A stretch of DNA of 64,000 bases from CAVXYG01 sp963766005 (GTDB taxonomy: Bacteria; Actinomycetota; Actinomycetes; S36-B12; GCA-2699445): positions 62,001-126,000 of the forward strand of contig CAVXYG010000005.1 of assembly GCA_963766005.1 (NCBI GenBank), in the 5' to 3' direction. The translations under genes were made by a program, and so were the position numbers. Numbering within the stretch: the first letter of the stretch is position 1; the number at the start of each line of letters is the position of its first letter. Under the pieces are notes generated by a model, which searched no databases, was not told where the DNA came from, and saw only the letters and a list, made by a program, of their open reading frames with translations. This document shows positions 36,121 through 45,005 of this stretch, one piece after another.

Positions 36121-37371
36121 ATGAGCGGCAGGCAGGACTCCGCGGCAGCCGCAGCGGGCAGCGCTGCCGAGCAGTCGCTGCCCCCCGGCGCCCGCGCCGT
36201 TCTGCGGTGGCTGCCCAGTGCGCAGCCGTCCGGGGCGTTCGCCGGACAGCACGACCGGGTCCACGTCCCCGACGGGGATCGCCATGCTCGGGTCAGCCTG
36301 TGGTGGAGCGACGACGTGGTGCATCCCGGCGATCGCGTTGGGCCGCCCCGCGGCGGCATGTCCCCCGGTACCCAGGCCTCCTACAGCGTGGCGCTGCCCT
36401 CGGGCGGGTACCTGTGGATCGAGGGCGGGGTGCTGACGGGCTGGCGTGGGCGCAGCATGCCGGAACGGGTCCTGGTGCGGGCAGACGGGCAGGAATTCGA
36501 TCCCGGCCGCTATTCCGCGATTCAGCCCTACTTCCGCCGTCACTACGCCCGCATGTCCCGTTCCGCCGCCCGGGCGGCACTGCAGCGCGTCGGCGCTACC
36601 CCGGTCGGCGAGTCGGATATCGACGCCGTGGTGCGCACTATCGCCGAGGCCGACGAGCCCGTGGTGTGCGGCTGCACCGGCCGCACACCCACCGGCACAC
36701 CGGCACCCTTGGGCCTGGTCATCCCGGAATCCCTGCTCCTGGACGAGGGCACGCTCCGAGTGCTGCTGGGCGAGGCTGACGCGGTGGCGGCCGCAGCGAC
36801 GATCTGGCGGCTCTCCGCCCTGATCTGGGATCCGGTGCGGGTTGGTCGGGCGTTGGCCGCCGAGTCGGTGGCTCGCCACGCAGGGGAGTCGGCGCGGGGC
36901 TGGCCGGAGGCGCCGATCACGGAGCAGACGGTGGCGCACATCGCCGCGCAGGCGATCCGCTACCACGGCCCGGCGGTCGTGGCAGCCATGCCGGCCTGGC
37001 TGCTGGGCTGGGTGATGGTCGCCGCCCCGGTCCTGGCCACCGCCGATGCCCACGCCAGATCGCCGTCGGCCGCGCTCGAAGTAGCGGACCGGGTCCGGGT
37101 GGCACGCGTGGAGACGCAATGGCACGCGATGGCGGCCGCGCGCCTGCTGCTGCACCGCACCAGCAGCGAGATCCAGTCCTTGGACGACCCGTCAGCGGCC
37201 ATCTGGCGCGGAGCAGCGGGCGGGGCCATCGACCTGCGCGGCAGCAGCGCCGCCGATCGACCCGACGCCACGACCGAGGGGGTGCGCGGCATCCCGCTGC
37301 GCGAGGCGGTCCGTCGGGCCTACCACTGCGACGTACGCACCTGGTTCGGCGTCGTCGCCGAGCACCAGTAG
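36121..37371 (+). CDS. Protein of unknown function, 416 aa
   Basis: ATG behind a GAGGGGGG ribosome site. Soluble, Ala-rich; N-terminal ~130 residues look beta-rich (VSLWWSDDVVHPGDRVGPP, YSVALPSGGYLWIEGGVLTGW), the remainder helical. Conserved-looking elements are VVCGCTGRTPTGTPAPLGLVIPESL and WRLSALIWDPVRVGR. No family recognised, no signal peptide or TM helix. It follows the membrane-anchored hydrolase by 58 bases on the same strand and may share its transcript. Confidence 0.6.
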   Translation: MSGRQDSAAAAAGSAAEQSLPPGARAVLRWLPSAQPSGAFAGQHDRVHVPDGDRHARVSLWWSDDVVHPGDRVGPPRGGMSPGTQASYSVALPSGGYLWIEGGVLTGWRGRSMPERVLVRADGQEFDPGRYSAIQPYFRRHYARMSRSAARAALQRVGATPVGESDIDAVVRTIAEADEPVVCGCTGRTPTGTPAPLGLVIPESLLLDEGTLRVLLGEADAVAAAATIWRLSALIWDPVRVGRALAAESVARHAGESARGWPEAPITEQTVAHIAAQAIRYHGPAVVAAMPAWLLGWVMVAAPVLATADAHARSPSAALEVADRVRVARVETQWHAMAAARLLLHRTSSEIQSLDDPSAAIWRGAAGGAIDLRGSSAADRPDATTEGVRGIPLREAVRRAYHCDVRTWFGVVAEHQ

Positions 37372-37478
37372 GCCAAGCGATCCCTCGGCTTCGCCGTGCC
37401 GCTGGGCGCGCTCGGGGATCGCGATTGGCCGCCCGCTGACCTGATGGCGACAATAGAGGCAGTCCCTCAGGAGGTGCC

Positions 37479-38723
37479 ATGGCCGCTTCGCAGGCCGCGA
37501 CCGACGTCCTCGTCGTCGGCGGCGGCCCGGGCGGTGCTGCCGCAGCGACGTGGAGTGCGGGCGCCGGGCTGGACACGCTCGTCGTGGACTCGGCCGTCTT
37601 CCCGCGGGACAAGCCCTGCGGCGACGGCCTGACCCCCCGCGCGATCGCCGAACTGCGCCGCCTGGGCCTGGCGGACTTCCTGGTCGGTCGGGGGACGAAC
37701 TGGGGCCTGCGGGCCCACGGCTTCGGCAGCACGCTGCACCTGCCGTGGCCCGGCGGCGCCCTGCCGAGCACCGGCAGCGCCGCACCGCGCACCGCACTCG
37801 ACGCGGCGATCCTCGCCGGAGCGCGCCGCGCCGGAGCCGAAGTGCTGGACGGAGCCAAGGCGGTGGGCGTGGAGCGGGGCCCCGGCGATCGCGTTGCCGC
37901 CGTCACGGTGAGCGTGGGCGGCACCACCCGCCGCATCGCTTGCCAGCGGCTGATCGTCGCCGACGGGGCACGCTCCCACCTGGGTCGCGTGCTGGGCCGG
38001 ACCTGGCACCGGGACACCGTGTTCGGTGTCGCCGTCCGCGGCTACCTGCGCAGCGGTCGCGGACGGGATCCGTGGATCTCCTCGCACCTGGAGCTGCGCG
38101 ACGGCAACGACGACATCCTCAGCGGGTACGGCTGGATCTTCCCCCTGGGCGGCGATGAGGTGAACATCGGCGTCGGGACGCTGGCCACGCAGCGCCGGCC
38201 CGCATCGGTCAACCTCCGCACGCTGCTGCAGCACTACGTGGCCCAGCGGCGCGGCGACTTCGACCTGATCGGCGACGTGGCCGGCGTGTGGTCGGCCCTG
38301 CTGCCGATGGGCGGCGCCGTCTCCGGCGTCGCGGGGCCCAACTGGATGCTTGTCGGCGATGCCGCCGGTTGCGTGAATCCGCTCAACGGCGAGGGCATCG
38401 ACTACGCACTGGAGACCGGGCGGTTCGCCGCTGACCTCCTGGCCGCTGGCGAGCACTCCTATACCGCGGTCTGGCCCACGCTGCTGTCGCACCACTACGG
38501 CGACGCCTTCTCCATCGCCCGGCGCCTGGCTGCCCTGCTCACGGTGCCCGGGCTGCTGCCCGCGCTGGGTCCGTGGGGCATGCGCTCGCGGACGCTGATG
38601 ACGGTCGCCCTGCGCCTCATGGGCAACCTCGTGACTCCCGAGGACACCGACGCGGTGGCCGCCCTGTGGCGAGCCGGCGGCCGCTGGTCGCAGCGGGCCG
38701 AGCATCGGCCGCCCTTCCACTGA
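37479..38723 (+). CDS. menJ: FAD-dependent prenyl reductase (MenJ/geranylgeranyl reductase family)
   Basis: 414 aa. N-terminal dinucleotide fold VLVVGGGPGGAAAA, the family's PCGDGLTPRAIAELRRLGL block, LIVADGARSHLGR and a second FAD site LVGDAAGCVNPLNGEGIDYALETG. It matches MenJ-type enzymes that saturate one prenyl unit of menaquinone. AGGAGGT lies just before the ATG, a strong ribosome site. The geranylgeranyl-lipid reductase alternative cannot be excluded. Confidence 0.85.
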   Translation: MAASQAATDVLVVGGGPGGAAAATWSAGAGLDTLVVDSAVFPRDKPCGDGLTPRAIAELRRLGLADFLVGRGTNWGLRAHGFGSTLHLPWPGGALPSTGSAAPRTALDAAILAGARRAGAEVLDGAKAVGVERGPGDRVAAVTVSVGGTTRRIACQRLIVADGARSHLGRVLGRTWHRDTVFGVAVRGYLRSGRGRDPWISSHLELRDGNDDILSGYGWIFPLGGDEVNIGVGTLATQRRPASVNLRTLLQHYVAQRRGDFDLIGDVAGVWSALLPMGGAVSGVAGPNWMLVGDAAGCVNPLNGEGIDYALETGRFAADLLAAGEHSYTAVWPTLLSHHYGDAFSIARRLAALLTVPGLLPALGPWGMRSRTLMTVALRLMGNLVTPEDTDAVAALWRAGGRWSQRAEHRPPFH

Positions 38724-38756
38724 CCCTCGATCCCCCGCCCGAAGGAGACTAGCGAC

Positions 38757-39983
38757 GTGAAGGTCCTCCAGCCCGAGCAACTGGCCGCCCGCCTCCAGCA
38801 CCTGCCCGACGATCCCCGCATCATCGCCTCGGGCAACTTCGCAACACCGAAGGCGCTGCTGGCCATCATCGACGCGGAGCTGCCGACCTATCGGCTGCAC
38901 ATCCTCAATGCGCAGCCCGGTCTGCCGGACCGCGAGGGCGTGCGGTACGAGACCGCGTTCGTCGGCCCGGGCATGCGCCGCTCGCAGCGGCTGGACTACC
39001 TGCCGTGCCGGCTCAGCCTCGTCCCGGTCCTGTTCCATCGGTACACCCCGCCGGACCTGGTGCTGCTGCACACCTCTCTGCCGCGCAACGGCACCGTCAG
39101 CCTCGGCCTGGAGGTCAACGTCATGCCGGCAGCCGTGGAGGCGGCGCGGGACCGCGGGGCGCTGGTGGTGGCGCAGGCGAACCCGCGGATGCCGTACACC
39201 TACGGCGACGCGTTGCTCGACGTGGACGACATCGATCTGCTCGTCGAGGTGGACGAGCAGATCGCCACGCACGAACCGCAGGAGCCCGACAGCGTGAGCC
39301 GGCAGATCGGCGACCGCATCGCCGCCCGGGTCGCCGACGGCTCGACCATGCAGCTCGGTATCGGGGCGATCCCGGATGCAGTGCTGGCCTCGCTGATCGA
39401 GCACCGCGGGTTGCGGATCTGGACCGAGATGTTCAGCGACGGCGTGCTCGACCTGCACCGCGCCGGCTGCTTCGACGACGGCATTCCGCTGACGACATCC
39501 TTCATCTTCGGCAGCCAGCGCCTGTACGACTGGATCGACCAGAACCGCCGCGTCCGGATGGTGCGCACCGAGCGCGCCAACGATCCCGCCCAGATCGCCC
39601 GGCAGCGCGCGATGACGAGCGTCAACGCCGCGCTGCAGGTGGACCTGTTCGCGCAGGCGAACGCTTCGCGGATCAACGGCCGGATCTTCTCCGGCTTCGG
39701 CGGCTCCACCGACTTCATCGTCGGCGCGCTGCACTCCCGCGGCGGGCAGGCCTACATCGCGCTGTCCTCCTGGCACCCCAAGGCGAAGGTGTCCACGGTG
39801 GTGCCGCGGATCAACGAGCCGGTCACGTCGTTCCAGCACTCCGCCATCGTCAGCGAGCACGGCTTGGCCCGCGTGTTCGGCAACAACGAGCGCGAGCAGG
39901 CCGACGACATCATCCACCACGTCGCCCACCCCGCAGCCCGGGAGGAACTGCGCGAAGCCGCGCACAAGTACGGGCTGCGCTGA
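38757..39983 (+). CDS. Acetyl-CoA hydrolase/CoA-transferase family protein
   Basis: 408 aa, GTG start with GAAGGAGA upstream. The fold is that of acetyl-CoA hydrolase, succinyl-CoA:acetate and 4-hydroxybutyrate CoA-transferases. IWTEMFSDGVLDL carries the active-site Glu, with GIGAIPDAVL, SGFGGSTDFIVGA and the C-terminal HKYGLR typical of the group. It would move CoA between short-chain acids, for example acetate. Its TGA overlaps the ATG of the glycosylase by one base, so the two are co-translated although functionally unrelated. Confidence 0.85.
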   Translation: MKVLQPEQLAARLQHLPDDPRIIASGNFATPKALLAIIDAELPTYRLHILNAQPGLPDREGVRYETAFVGPGMRRSQRLDYLPCRLSLVPVLFHRYTPPDLVLLHTSLPRNGTVSLGLEVNVMPAAVEAARDRGALVVAQANPRMPYTYGDALLDVDDIDLLVEVDEQIATHEPQEPDSVSRQIGDRIAARVADGSTMQLGIGAIPDAVLASLIEHRGLRIWTEMFSDGVLDLHRAGCFDDGIPLTTSFIFGSQRLYDWIDQNRRVRMVRTERANDPAQIARQRAMTSVNAALQVDLFAQANASRINGRIFSGFGGSTDFIVGALHSRGGQAYIALSSWHPKAKVSTVVPRINEPVTSFQHSAIVSEHGLARVFGNNEREQADDIIHHVAHPAAREELREAAHKYGLR

Positions 39984-40864
39984 TGCCGGAACTGCCCGAG
40001 GTCGCCGCGCTGGCCCACCACCTCAGCGAGTTGACGACCGGCAGCAGCATCGCGGCTGCGGATCTGGCGGCGATCAGCGTGCTGAAGACCTTCGATCCGC
40101 CGTTGGCGGCCTGCGTCGGCACCACAGTGCTCGGGGTGCGGCAGCGGGGCAAGTTCCTGTGCTGGCAGTGCTCCGAGGGGCTCTGGCTCGTCATGCATCT
40201 GGCCCGGGCTGGATGGCTGCGCTGGCACGAGGAGGTCCCGGCGAAACCGGTCGCGCCAGGTCGAGGTCCGCTGATGCTGCGCCTGACCTTCGCCGGGGAC
40301 GGCGGTGAGATCCTCGGGCGCTGCGACATGTCCGAGGCCGGCACGCGCAAGAGCAGCGCGCTGTACGTGGTCGGCGATCCCGAAGACGTCCCGGGCATCG
40401 CTCGACTGGGCCCGGATCCGATGTCGCAGGCGTTCACCGTGGAAACCCTGTCGGAGATCCTGGCGGCGGCCGGCCGGTCGCAGCTGAAGGGCGTGCTGCG
40501 CGATCAGCGGAAGATCGCCGGCATCGGCAACGCCTACTCCGACGAAGTGCTGCACGCCGCGCGCATGTCCCCGTTCCGGCCGGCGAACGCCGTGAGCCCC
40601 GCCGAGGTAGCGCAGTTGCACGCCCGCATCCGATCACTGCTCGGCGAGGCGACGGCGCGGGCGCTGGACACACCGATGTCGGGGCTCAAGGACGACAAGC
40701 GCGGCCACCTGCAGGTCCACGGCCGCACCGGCCAACCGTGCCCGGTCTGCGGGGACACCGTGCGCGAGGTGTCGTACGCGGACTCGGCGCTGCAGTACTG
40801 CCCGACGTGCCAGACCGGCGGGAAGCCGCTGGCCGATCGACGCATGTCGCGGCTGCTGAGGTAG
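39983..40864 (+). CDS. Fpg/Nei-family DNA glycosylase
   Basis: 293 aa. Starts M-PELPEV (catalytic Pro2, Glu3); beta-turn Lys in RQRGKFL; H2TH region QLKGVLRDQRKIAGIGNAYSDEVLHAARM; C-terminal zinc finger CPVCG and CPTC. The zinc-finger tail ends TGGKPLADRRMSRLL, where classical Fpg has CQ..R, so this is a divergent paralogue. Base-excision repair of oxidised bases. Coupled to the upstream CoA enzyme by TGATG. Confidence 0.88.
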   Translation: MPELPEVAALAHHLSELTTGSSIAAADLAAISVLKTFDPPLAACVGTTVLGVRQRGKFLCWQCSEGLWLVMHLARAGWLRWHEEVPAKPVAPGRGPLMLRLTFAGDGGEILGRCDMSEAGTRKSSALYVVGDPEDVPGIARLGPDPMSQAFTVETLSEILAAAGRSQLKGVLRDQRKIAGIGNAYSDEVLHAARMSPFRPANAVSPAEVAQLHARIRSLLGEATARALDTPMSGLKDDKRGHLQVHGRTGQPCPVCGDTVREVSYADSALQYCPTCQTGGKPLADRRMSRLLR

Positions 40865-40889
40865 GCACGCGGTCAGGCGTCGCGGGTCC

Positions 40890-40895
40890 TACGAT
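40890..40895 (+). promoter_or_regulatory. -10 box of the LMW phosphatase gene (leaderless)
   Basis: TACGAT, six bases before the ATG at 40902. Confidence 0.5.
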
Positions 40896-40901
40896 GCACC
40901 C

Positions 40902-41558
40902 ATGGGGGAAGTCCATGTCTTGACGGTCTGCACCGCCAACATCTGCCGGTCGCCAGCCGCCGCCGTGCTGCTGCGCCGCGGACTGGCCACGACGATGCCC
41001 GGCGCCGTCGTTACCTCCGCCGGCGTGGCAGCGCTGGAAGGCATGCCCGCCTGCGACGTCTCCGCGGCCCTGGTCGGCGCCGACGCCGGTCCATCGGGCG
41101 AACTGGCCCGGCACGCGGCGCACAAGGTGACCCGCGCCGACCTGGAGTCGGCCGATCTCATCCTCGCGCTGGACCGTTCCCACCGGTCGGTGCTGGCACA
41201 ACTGCTCCCGACGAGCCGTTCGCGCACCTTCACGCTGCGCCAGGCCGGAGCAGCAGCGACGGCCATGATCGCAGCGATGCGCGACGGGGAGCTGCCCGAT
41301 GGTGCTCCGCCGCTGCCCGAGGCTCCCGACGAGCGCTTCCGCTGGTGGGTCGGTGAGCTCGACGCGCTGCGGTCGTACGCGGACCCCGGGGACACCGCGG
41401 GCAAGCGGCCGATCACCGTCCACGCGCTCGACGTGCCGGACCCGCATGTCCTGGGCTCCCAGCACCACCCGATGGCCATCGAACTCATCGAGACCGCCGT
41501 GTCACCATTGCTCGAGTCGCTGCGCATCGTGACGGAATTCGTCCCGCAGCCTCGCTGA
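40902..41558 (+). CDS. Low-molecular-weight protein-tyrosine-phosphatase-like protein
   Basis: 218 aa. P-loop VCTANICRSP at 9-18 (C10, R16 of Cx5R) and the general-acid Asp late in the chain (DVPDPHVLG). Longer than the usual ~155 aa because of an insert around residues 90-150 (RDGELPDGAPPLPEAPDERFRWW). Relatives dephosphorylate tyrosine kinases in capsule or polysaccharide control, or act as arsenate reductases; the DP acid loop favours phosphatase. Confidence 0.82.
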   Translation: MGEVHVLTVCTANICRSPAAAVLLRRGLATTMPGAVVTSAGVAALEGMPACDVSAALVGADAGPSGELARHAAHKVTRADLESADLILALDRSHRSVLAQLLPTSRSRTFTLRQAGAAATAMIAAMRDGELPDGAPPLPEAPDERFRWWVGELDALRSYADPGDTAGKRPITVHALDVPDPHVLGSQHHPMAIELIETAVSPLLESLRIVTEFVPQPR

Positions 41559-41560
41559 CC

Positions 41561-41566
41561 TACACT
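41561..41566 (+). promoter_or_regulatory. Possible -10 box of cysD
   Basis: TACACT with a weak TTCGTC 17 bases upstream (41538-41543); a GGAGG ribosome site lies at 41582-41586. Confidence 0.35.
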
Positions 41567-41590
41567 GGCAGCACACATGGTGGAGGCTTC

Positions 41591-42538
41591 ATGGGGAGTG
41601 CTGTGGCTACTGAGGGTGACGACCTTGCGGAGGCAATTACCAGCGACGAGGTCCTCGACGTCCTGGAGGCCGAAGCCATCCACGTCTTTCGGGAGACCGC
41701 AGCGGCGTTCCGCAAGCCGGTGCTGCTGTACTCCATCGGCAAGGATTCCTCGGTGCTGCTGCATCTGGCGCTGAAGGCCTTCCGCCCGGCGCCGATCCCG
41801 TTCCCCGTGCTCCATATCGACACCACGTGGAAGTTCCACGAGATGATCGAGTTCCGCGACCGGCGTGCTGCCGAGCTGGACCTGGAGCTGCTGGTGGCGA
41901 CGAACCACGCTGCCGTGGCGGAGGGCGTCACCCCGTTCACGCACGGCACGCACGAGTACACGCGTCTGATGAAGACCGTCGCGCTGCGGGAGGCCATCGA
42001 CGAGCACGGCTTCGACGTGGCGATCGGCGGGGCGCGGCGCGACGAGGAGCGCAGCCGGGCCAAGGAGCGCATCTACTCGCTGCGCGAGCCGGGACACCGC
42101 TGGGACGCTCGTAAGCAGCGGCCGGAGTTCTGGCGCACCGCCAACACCGTGTTGTCCGAGGGCCAGACCATGCGGACCTTCCCGCTGAGCAACTGGACCG
42201 AGATGGATGTCTGGCACTACATCCGCCGCGAGAGCATCGAGATCCCGTCGCTGTACTTCGCCGCCCCGCGTCCCGTGGTGCGGCGCGACGGCACTCTGCT
42301 CATGGTGGACGACGACCGGTTCCCGCTGCGCCCCGGGGAGGAGCCGACCATGGCCAGCGTCCGGTTCCGCACGCTGGGCTGCTACCCGCTCACCGGCGCT
42401 GTGGAGTCCACGGCAGCCACCCTCGACGACCTGATCGAGGAGATGGGCCAGGCACAGATGTCGGAGCGATCGGGCCGCCTCATCGATGGTGAGGGCGGGG
42501 GCTCCATGGAGGCCAAGAAGGCGGAGGGCTACTTCTGA
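41591..42538 (+). CDS. cysD: Sulfate adenylyltransferase subunit 2
   Basis: 315 aa, PP-loop ATP pyrophosphatase family: LLYSIGKDSSVLLHL (PP-loop), VLHIDTTWKFHEMIEFRD, GGARRDEERSRAKERI and SNWTEMDVWHYI. With CysN it makes adenosine-5'-phosphosulfate from sulfate and ATP. Start supported by GGAGG. Its TGA overlaps the ATG of cysNC, as is usual for this pair. Confidence 0.95.
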   Translation: MGSAVATEGDDLAEAITSDEVLDVLEAEAIHVFRETAAAFRKPVLLYSIGKDSSVLLHLALKAFRPAPIPFPVLHIDTTWKFHEMIEFRDRRAAELDLELLVATNHAAVAEGVTPFTHGTHEYTRLMKTVALREAIDEHGFDVAIGGARRDEERSRAKERIYSLREPGHRWDARKQRPEFWRTANTVLSEGQTMRTFPLSNWTEMDVWHYIRRESIEIPSLYFAAPRPVVRRDGTLLMVDDDRFPLRPGEEPTMASVRFRTLGCYPLTGAVESTAATLDDLIEEMGQAQMSERSGRLIDGEGGGSMEAKKAEGYF

Positions 42539-44427
42539 TGACGACCGACTCGGACGTGGAGCGGATCCGCACGCACGCGACCACCAAGCCCGTACTCCGA
42601 CTGGTCGCCTGCGGCTCCGTCGACGACGGCAAGTCCACCCTGATCGGGCGCCTCCTCGTGGAGACCGACTCGGTACCCCTCGACCAGTTGGAGTACGCGC
42701 GGACCACACGGCGCGGCGGATCGACCATCCCCGTGGGAGTGATCGACTATTCTCTGCTGACCGACGGCCTGGAGGCCGAGCGGGAACAGGGCATCACCAT
42801 CGACGTGGCCTACCGGCACCTCGATCTGCCCAACGGCCGCCGCGTCATCATCGCCGACGCCCCCGGGCACGAGCAGTACACGCGCAACATGGCCGTGGCC
42901 GCCTCGACCGCCGATATGGCGTTCCTCCTCGTCGATGCGGCCCGGGGCCTGCGCCCGCAGACGTTCCGCCATCTCACGGTGTGCGCGCTCATGGGCGTGC
43001 GCAGCATCGTCGTGGCGATCAACAAGATGGACCTCGTCGGCTACGAGCAGGCCACGTACGAGGAACTGACCGGGGGGCTGCGCGCGGCTGCCGCACGGCT
43101 GGGCATCGCGGAGGTGACCTCCATCCCCGTCAGCGCCATCACCGGGGCGAACGTCATGACCAGCGGTGCAGCCGACATGCCGTGGTACGCCGGCTCGACG
43201 GTGCTCGACGCGTTGGAGGACTGGACGCCGAGCGAGGCGGACCTGGGGCCCTTCCGGTTGCCGGTGCAGTACGTCTCCCGGGCCGAGGGCAACTTCCGCG
43301 GCTACGCCGGCACGGTCGTGAGCGGCTCCGTCGCCGTGGGCGACGAGATCGGTGTCGCCGACTCCGGCCAGACCGCAATCGTGGACCGGCTGGTGACAGC
43401 GAACGGCGACGTCCGCATCGCAGCGTCCGGTGAGGCTGTCACGGTGACCCTGAACCGCGAGGTCGACGTCACCCGCGGGGATCTGCTGACCGGCACCGGT
43501 CCGGATGCCGCACAGCCGGCCGACCGGTTCTCCGCCGACATGGTGTGGCTGGGCGAGGAGCCGCTGGCGCATGGCCGCTCCTACCTCCTGGCCGTCGGCC
43601 CTCGGATGGTCCCGGCGACGGTCACCTCGGTTCGGCACCGCCTCGATGTCGTCACCGGTCGGCAGGACGCGGCGCGGCTGCTGCGGATGAACGACATCGG
43701 GCGCGTCGAGCTGGCCACTGACCAGCCGATCCCGCTTGACCAGTACGACCTCTGCCGCGACACCGGCGGTTTCCTGCTCATCGACCGGGTGAGCGCAGAT
43801 ACCGTCGCGGCGGGGCTGACTCGGCACGCCATGCGGCGCGCCTTCAACGTCACCGCGCACGAGTACGTCGTGGACCGAGCCGCTCGCAGCAGCCTGAAGG
43901 GGCATGCGCCGAAGGTCGTCTGGGTCACCGGCCTGTCCGGCGCGGGCAAATCCACGATCACCGACGCCACCGTGGGGATGCTGCACGGCATGGGTATCCA
44001 CACCTACGTCCTCGACGGCGACAACGTCCGCATGGGGCTGAACCGGGACCTCGGCTTCACGCCGGAGGACCGCGCGGAGAACGTGCGCCGCGTCGGTGAG
44101 GTCTCGCGGCTGATGCTCGATGCCGGACTGGTGGTCTTCGTGGCACTGGTGTCGCCGTTCCGCGCCGACCGGCGCCGGGTTCGCGAACTGTTCGGCGAGG
44201 AGGAATTCCTCGAGGTGTTCATCGAGACACCGCTGGCGGTCGCCGCGCAGCGCGACCCGAAGGGCCTGTACCAGAAGGCCGCCGAGGGGACGCTGCCGAA
44301 CCTGACCGGCGTCGGCCAGGAGTATGAAGTGCCCGAGGAGCCGGACCTGGTGCTGGACGGCACGGCCGACCCGGCCGAGAACGCCCGCCGCCTCGCTTCC
44401 CTTGTCCTTGGGGAGTCCCCCGAGTAG
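42538..44427 (+). CDS. cysNC: Bifunctional sulfate adenylyltransferase subunit 1/APS kinase
   Basis: 629 aa fusion. N-terminal GTPase (CysN): P-loop GSVDDGKSTLIG, EREQGITIDVAY, DAPGHEQY, NKMDLVG, followed by two beta-barrels. C-terminal APS kinase (CysC, ~455-629): GLSGAGKSTITD, LDGDNVRMGLNRDLGF, RRVGEVSRLM, GLYQKAAEG. Together with CysD it yields PAPS, whether for sulfate assimilation or sulfonation. The fused form is common in actinomycetes. No PAPS/APS reductase is in the window. Confidence 0.95.
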   Translation: MTTDSDVERIRTHATTKPVLRLVACGSVDDGKSTLIGRLLVETDSVPLDQLEYARTTRRGGSTIPVGVIDYSLLTDGLEAEREQGITIDVAYRHLDLPNGRRVIIADAPGHEQYTRNMAVAASTADMAFLLVDAARGLRPQTFRHLTVCALMGVRSIVVAINKMDLVGYEQATYEELTGGLRAAAARLGIAEVTSIPVSAITGANVMTSGAADMPWYAGSTVLDALEDWTPSEADLGPFRLPVQYVSRAEGNFRGYAGTVVSGSVAVGDEIGVADSGQTAIVDRLVTANGDVRIAASGEAVTVTLNREVDVTRGDLLTGTGPDAAQPADRFSADMVWLGEEPLAHGRSYLLAVGPRMVPATVTSVRHRLDVVTGRQDAARLLRMNDIGRVELATDQPIPLDQYDLCRDTGGFLLIDRVSADTVAAGLTRHAMRRAFNVTAHEYVVDRAARSSLKGHAPKVVWVTGLSGAGKSTITDATVGMLHGMGIHTYVLDGDNVRMGLNRDLGFTPEDRAENVRRVGEVSRLMLDAGLVVFVALVSPFRADRRRVRELFGEEEFLEVFIETPLAVAAQRDPKGLYQKAAEGTLPNLTGVGQEYEVPEEPDLVLDGTADPAENARRLASLVLGESPE

Positions 44428-44446
44428 CGACCCCGGCCTCCGCTGT

Positions 44447-44494
44447 GTTGATCGTCGCGAATTCTGGCTCTGGCGCAGAATCGCAACGATCAAC
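44447..44494. terminator. Bidirectional hairpin between cysNC and the rhodanese gene
   Basis: Arms at 44447-44466 and 44476-44494 (GTTGATCGT...ATTCTG / CAGAAT...ACGATCAAC) form a stem of about 19 pairs with one bulge and one mismatch. It sits 20 bases after the cysNC stop and 14 before the convergent rhodanese stop. Confidence 0.7.
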
Positions 44495-44507
44495 GCCGCC
44501 GCACCAC

Positions 44508-44960
44508 TCAGGCGACGGGCAGGCCTGCCGACTGCCAGGCGAGGATGCCGCCGCGCAACTCGTACGGTGCGGCGAAGCCCTCCTGGAGCATGAAGGCTGT
44601 GGCGGTCGCAGACCTGTTGCCGCTGCGACAGTAGACGGCATAGGTCAGGTCCGGGTCCAGCTCGGCCATGCGGTCGGCGAAGTCTGGGGCGTTGAGGTCC
44701 ACGTTCGTCGCGCCGTCGAGGTGGCCGTCCGCGTACTCCTGCGGCGTGCGCACGTCGAGCAGGACCACGCCGGGCTGCTCGGCCGCTGCGGCGAAATCGG
44801 CAGGCGCCAGCAACGACACGGAACCGGGCTGCGGAGCAGCGATCTGCGAGGGACTGCTTGCGCCGCCCGAGGCGTCGTCGGTGGTGGCGGAGCAGCCGGT
44901 GAAGGCCAGCGCCAAGGCGATCGGGATGGCGGCCAACGATGCCGCGCGAAGGGATCTCAC
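44508..44960 (-). CDS. Rhodanese-domain lipoprotein
   Basis: 150 aa. Lipoprotein signal with lipobox AFTGC (C23), a short Ser/Ala linker, then one rhodanese domain with LLDVRTPQEYADGHLDGA and active-site loop CRSGNRS. A surface-exposed sulfurtransferase acting on sulfane sulfur or thiosulfate is expected. GTG start with TATCAT six bases upstream; the -10 box is partly covered by a CsoR/CstR-like palindrome (44969-44990), so expression should be induced by reactive sulfur or copper. Next to cysDNC, which fits sulfur metabolism. Confidence 0.88.
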   Translation of the reverse strand: MRSLRAASLAAIPIALALAFTGCSATTDDASGGASSPSQIAAPQPGSVSLLAPADFAAAAEQPGVVLLDVRTPQEYADGHLDGATNVDLNAPDFADRMAELDPDLTYAVYCRSGNRSATATAFMLQEGFAAPYELRGGILAWQSAGLPVA

Positions 44961-44966
44961 GGAATC

Positions 44967-44972
44967 ATGATA
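44967..44972 (-). promoter_or_regulatory. -10 box of the rhodanese gene (leaderless)
   Basis: TATCAT, six bases before the GTG at 44960. It overlaps the first bases of the palindromic operator. Confidence 0.55.
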
Positions 44973-44990
44973 TACCCCTGGGGGTATATC
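44969..44990. promoter_or_regulatory. CsoR/CstR-like operator
   Basis: Perfect 10-bp arms GATATACCCC and GGGGTATATC around a TG centre. The core TACCCC-N2-GGGGTA is the G-tract operator bound by the CsoR/RcnR/CstR repressor family (copper or persulfide sensing). Its position over the -10 box and spacer of the rhodanese promoter is that of a repressor site. No such regulator is encoded in the window. Confidence 0.65.
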
Positions 44991-45005
44991 GCCAAGGTGT
45001 TCGAA

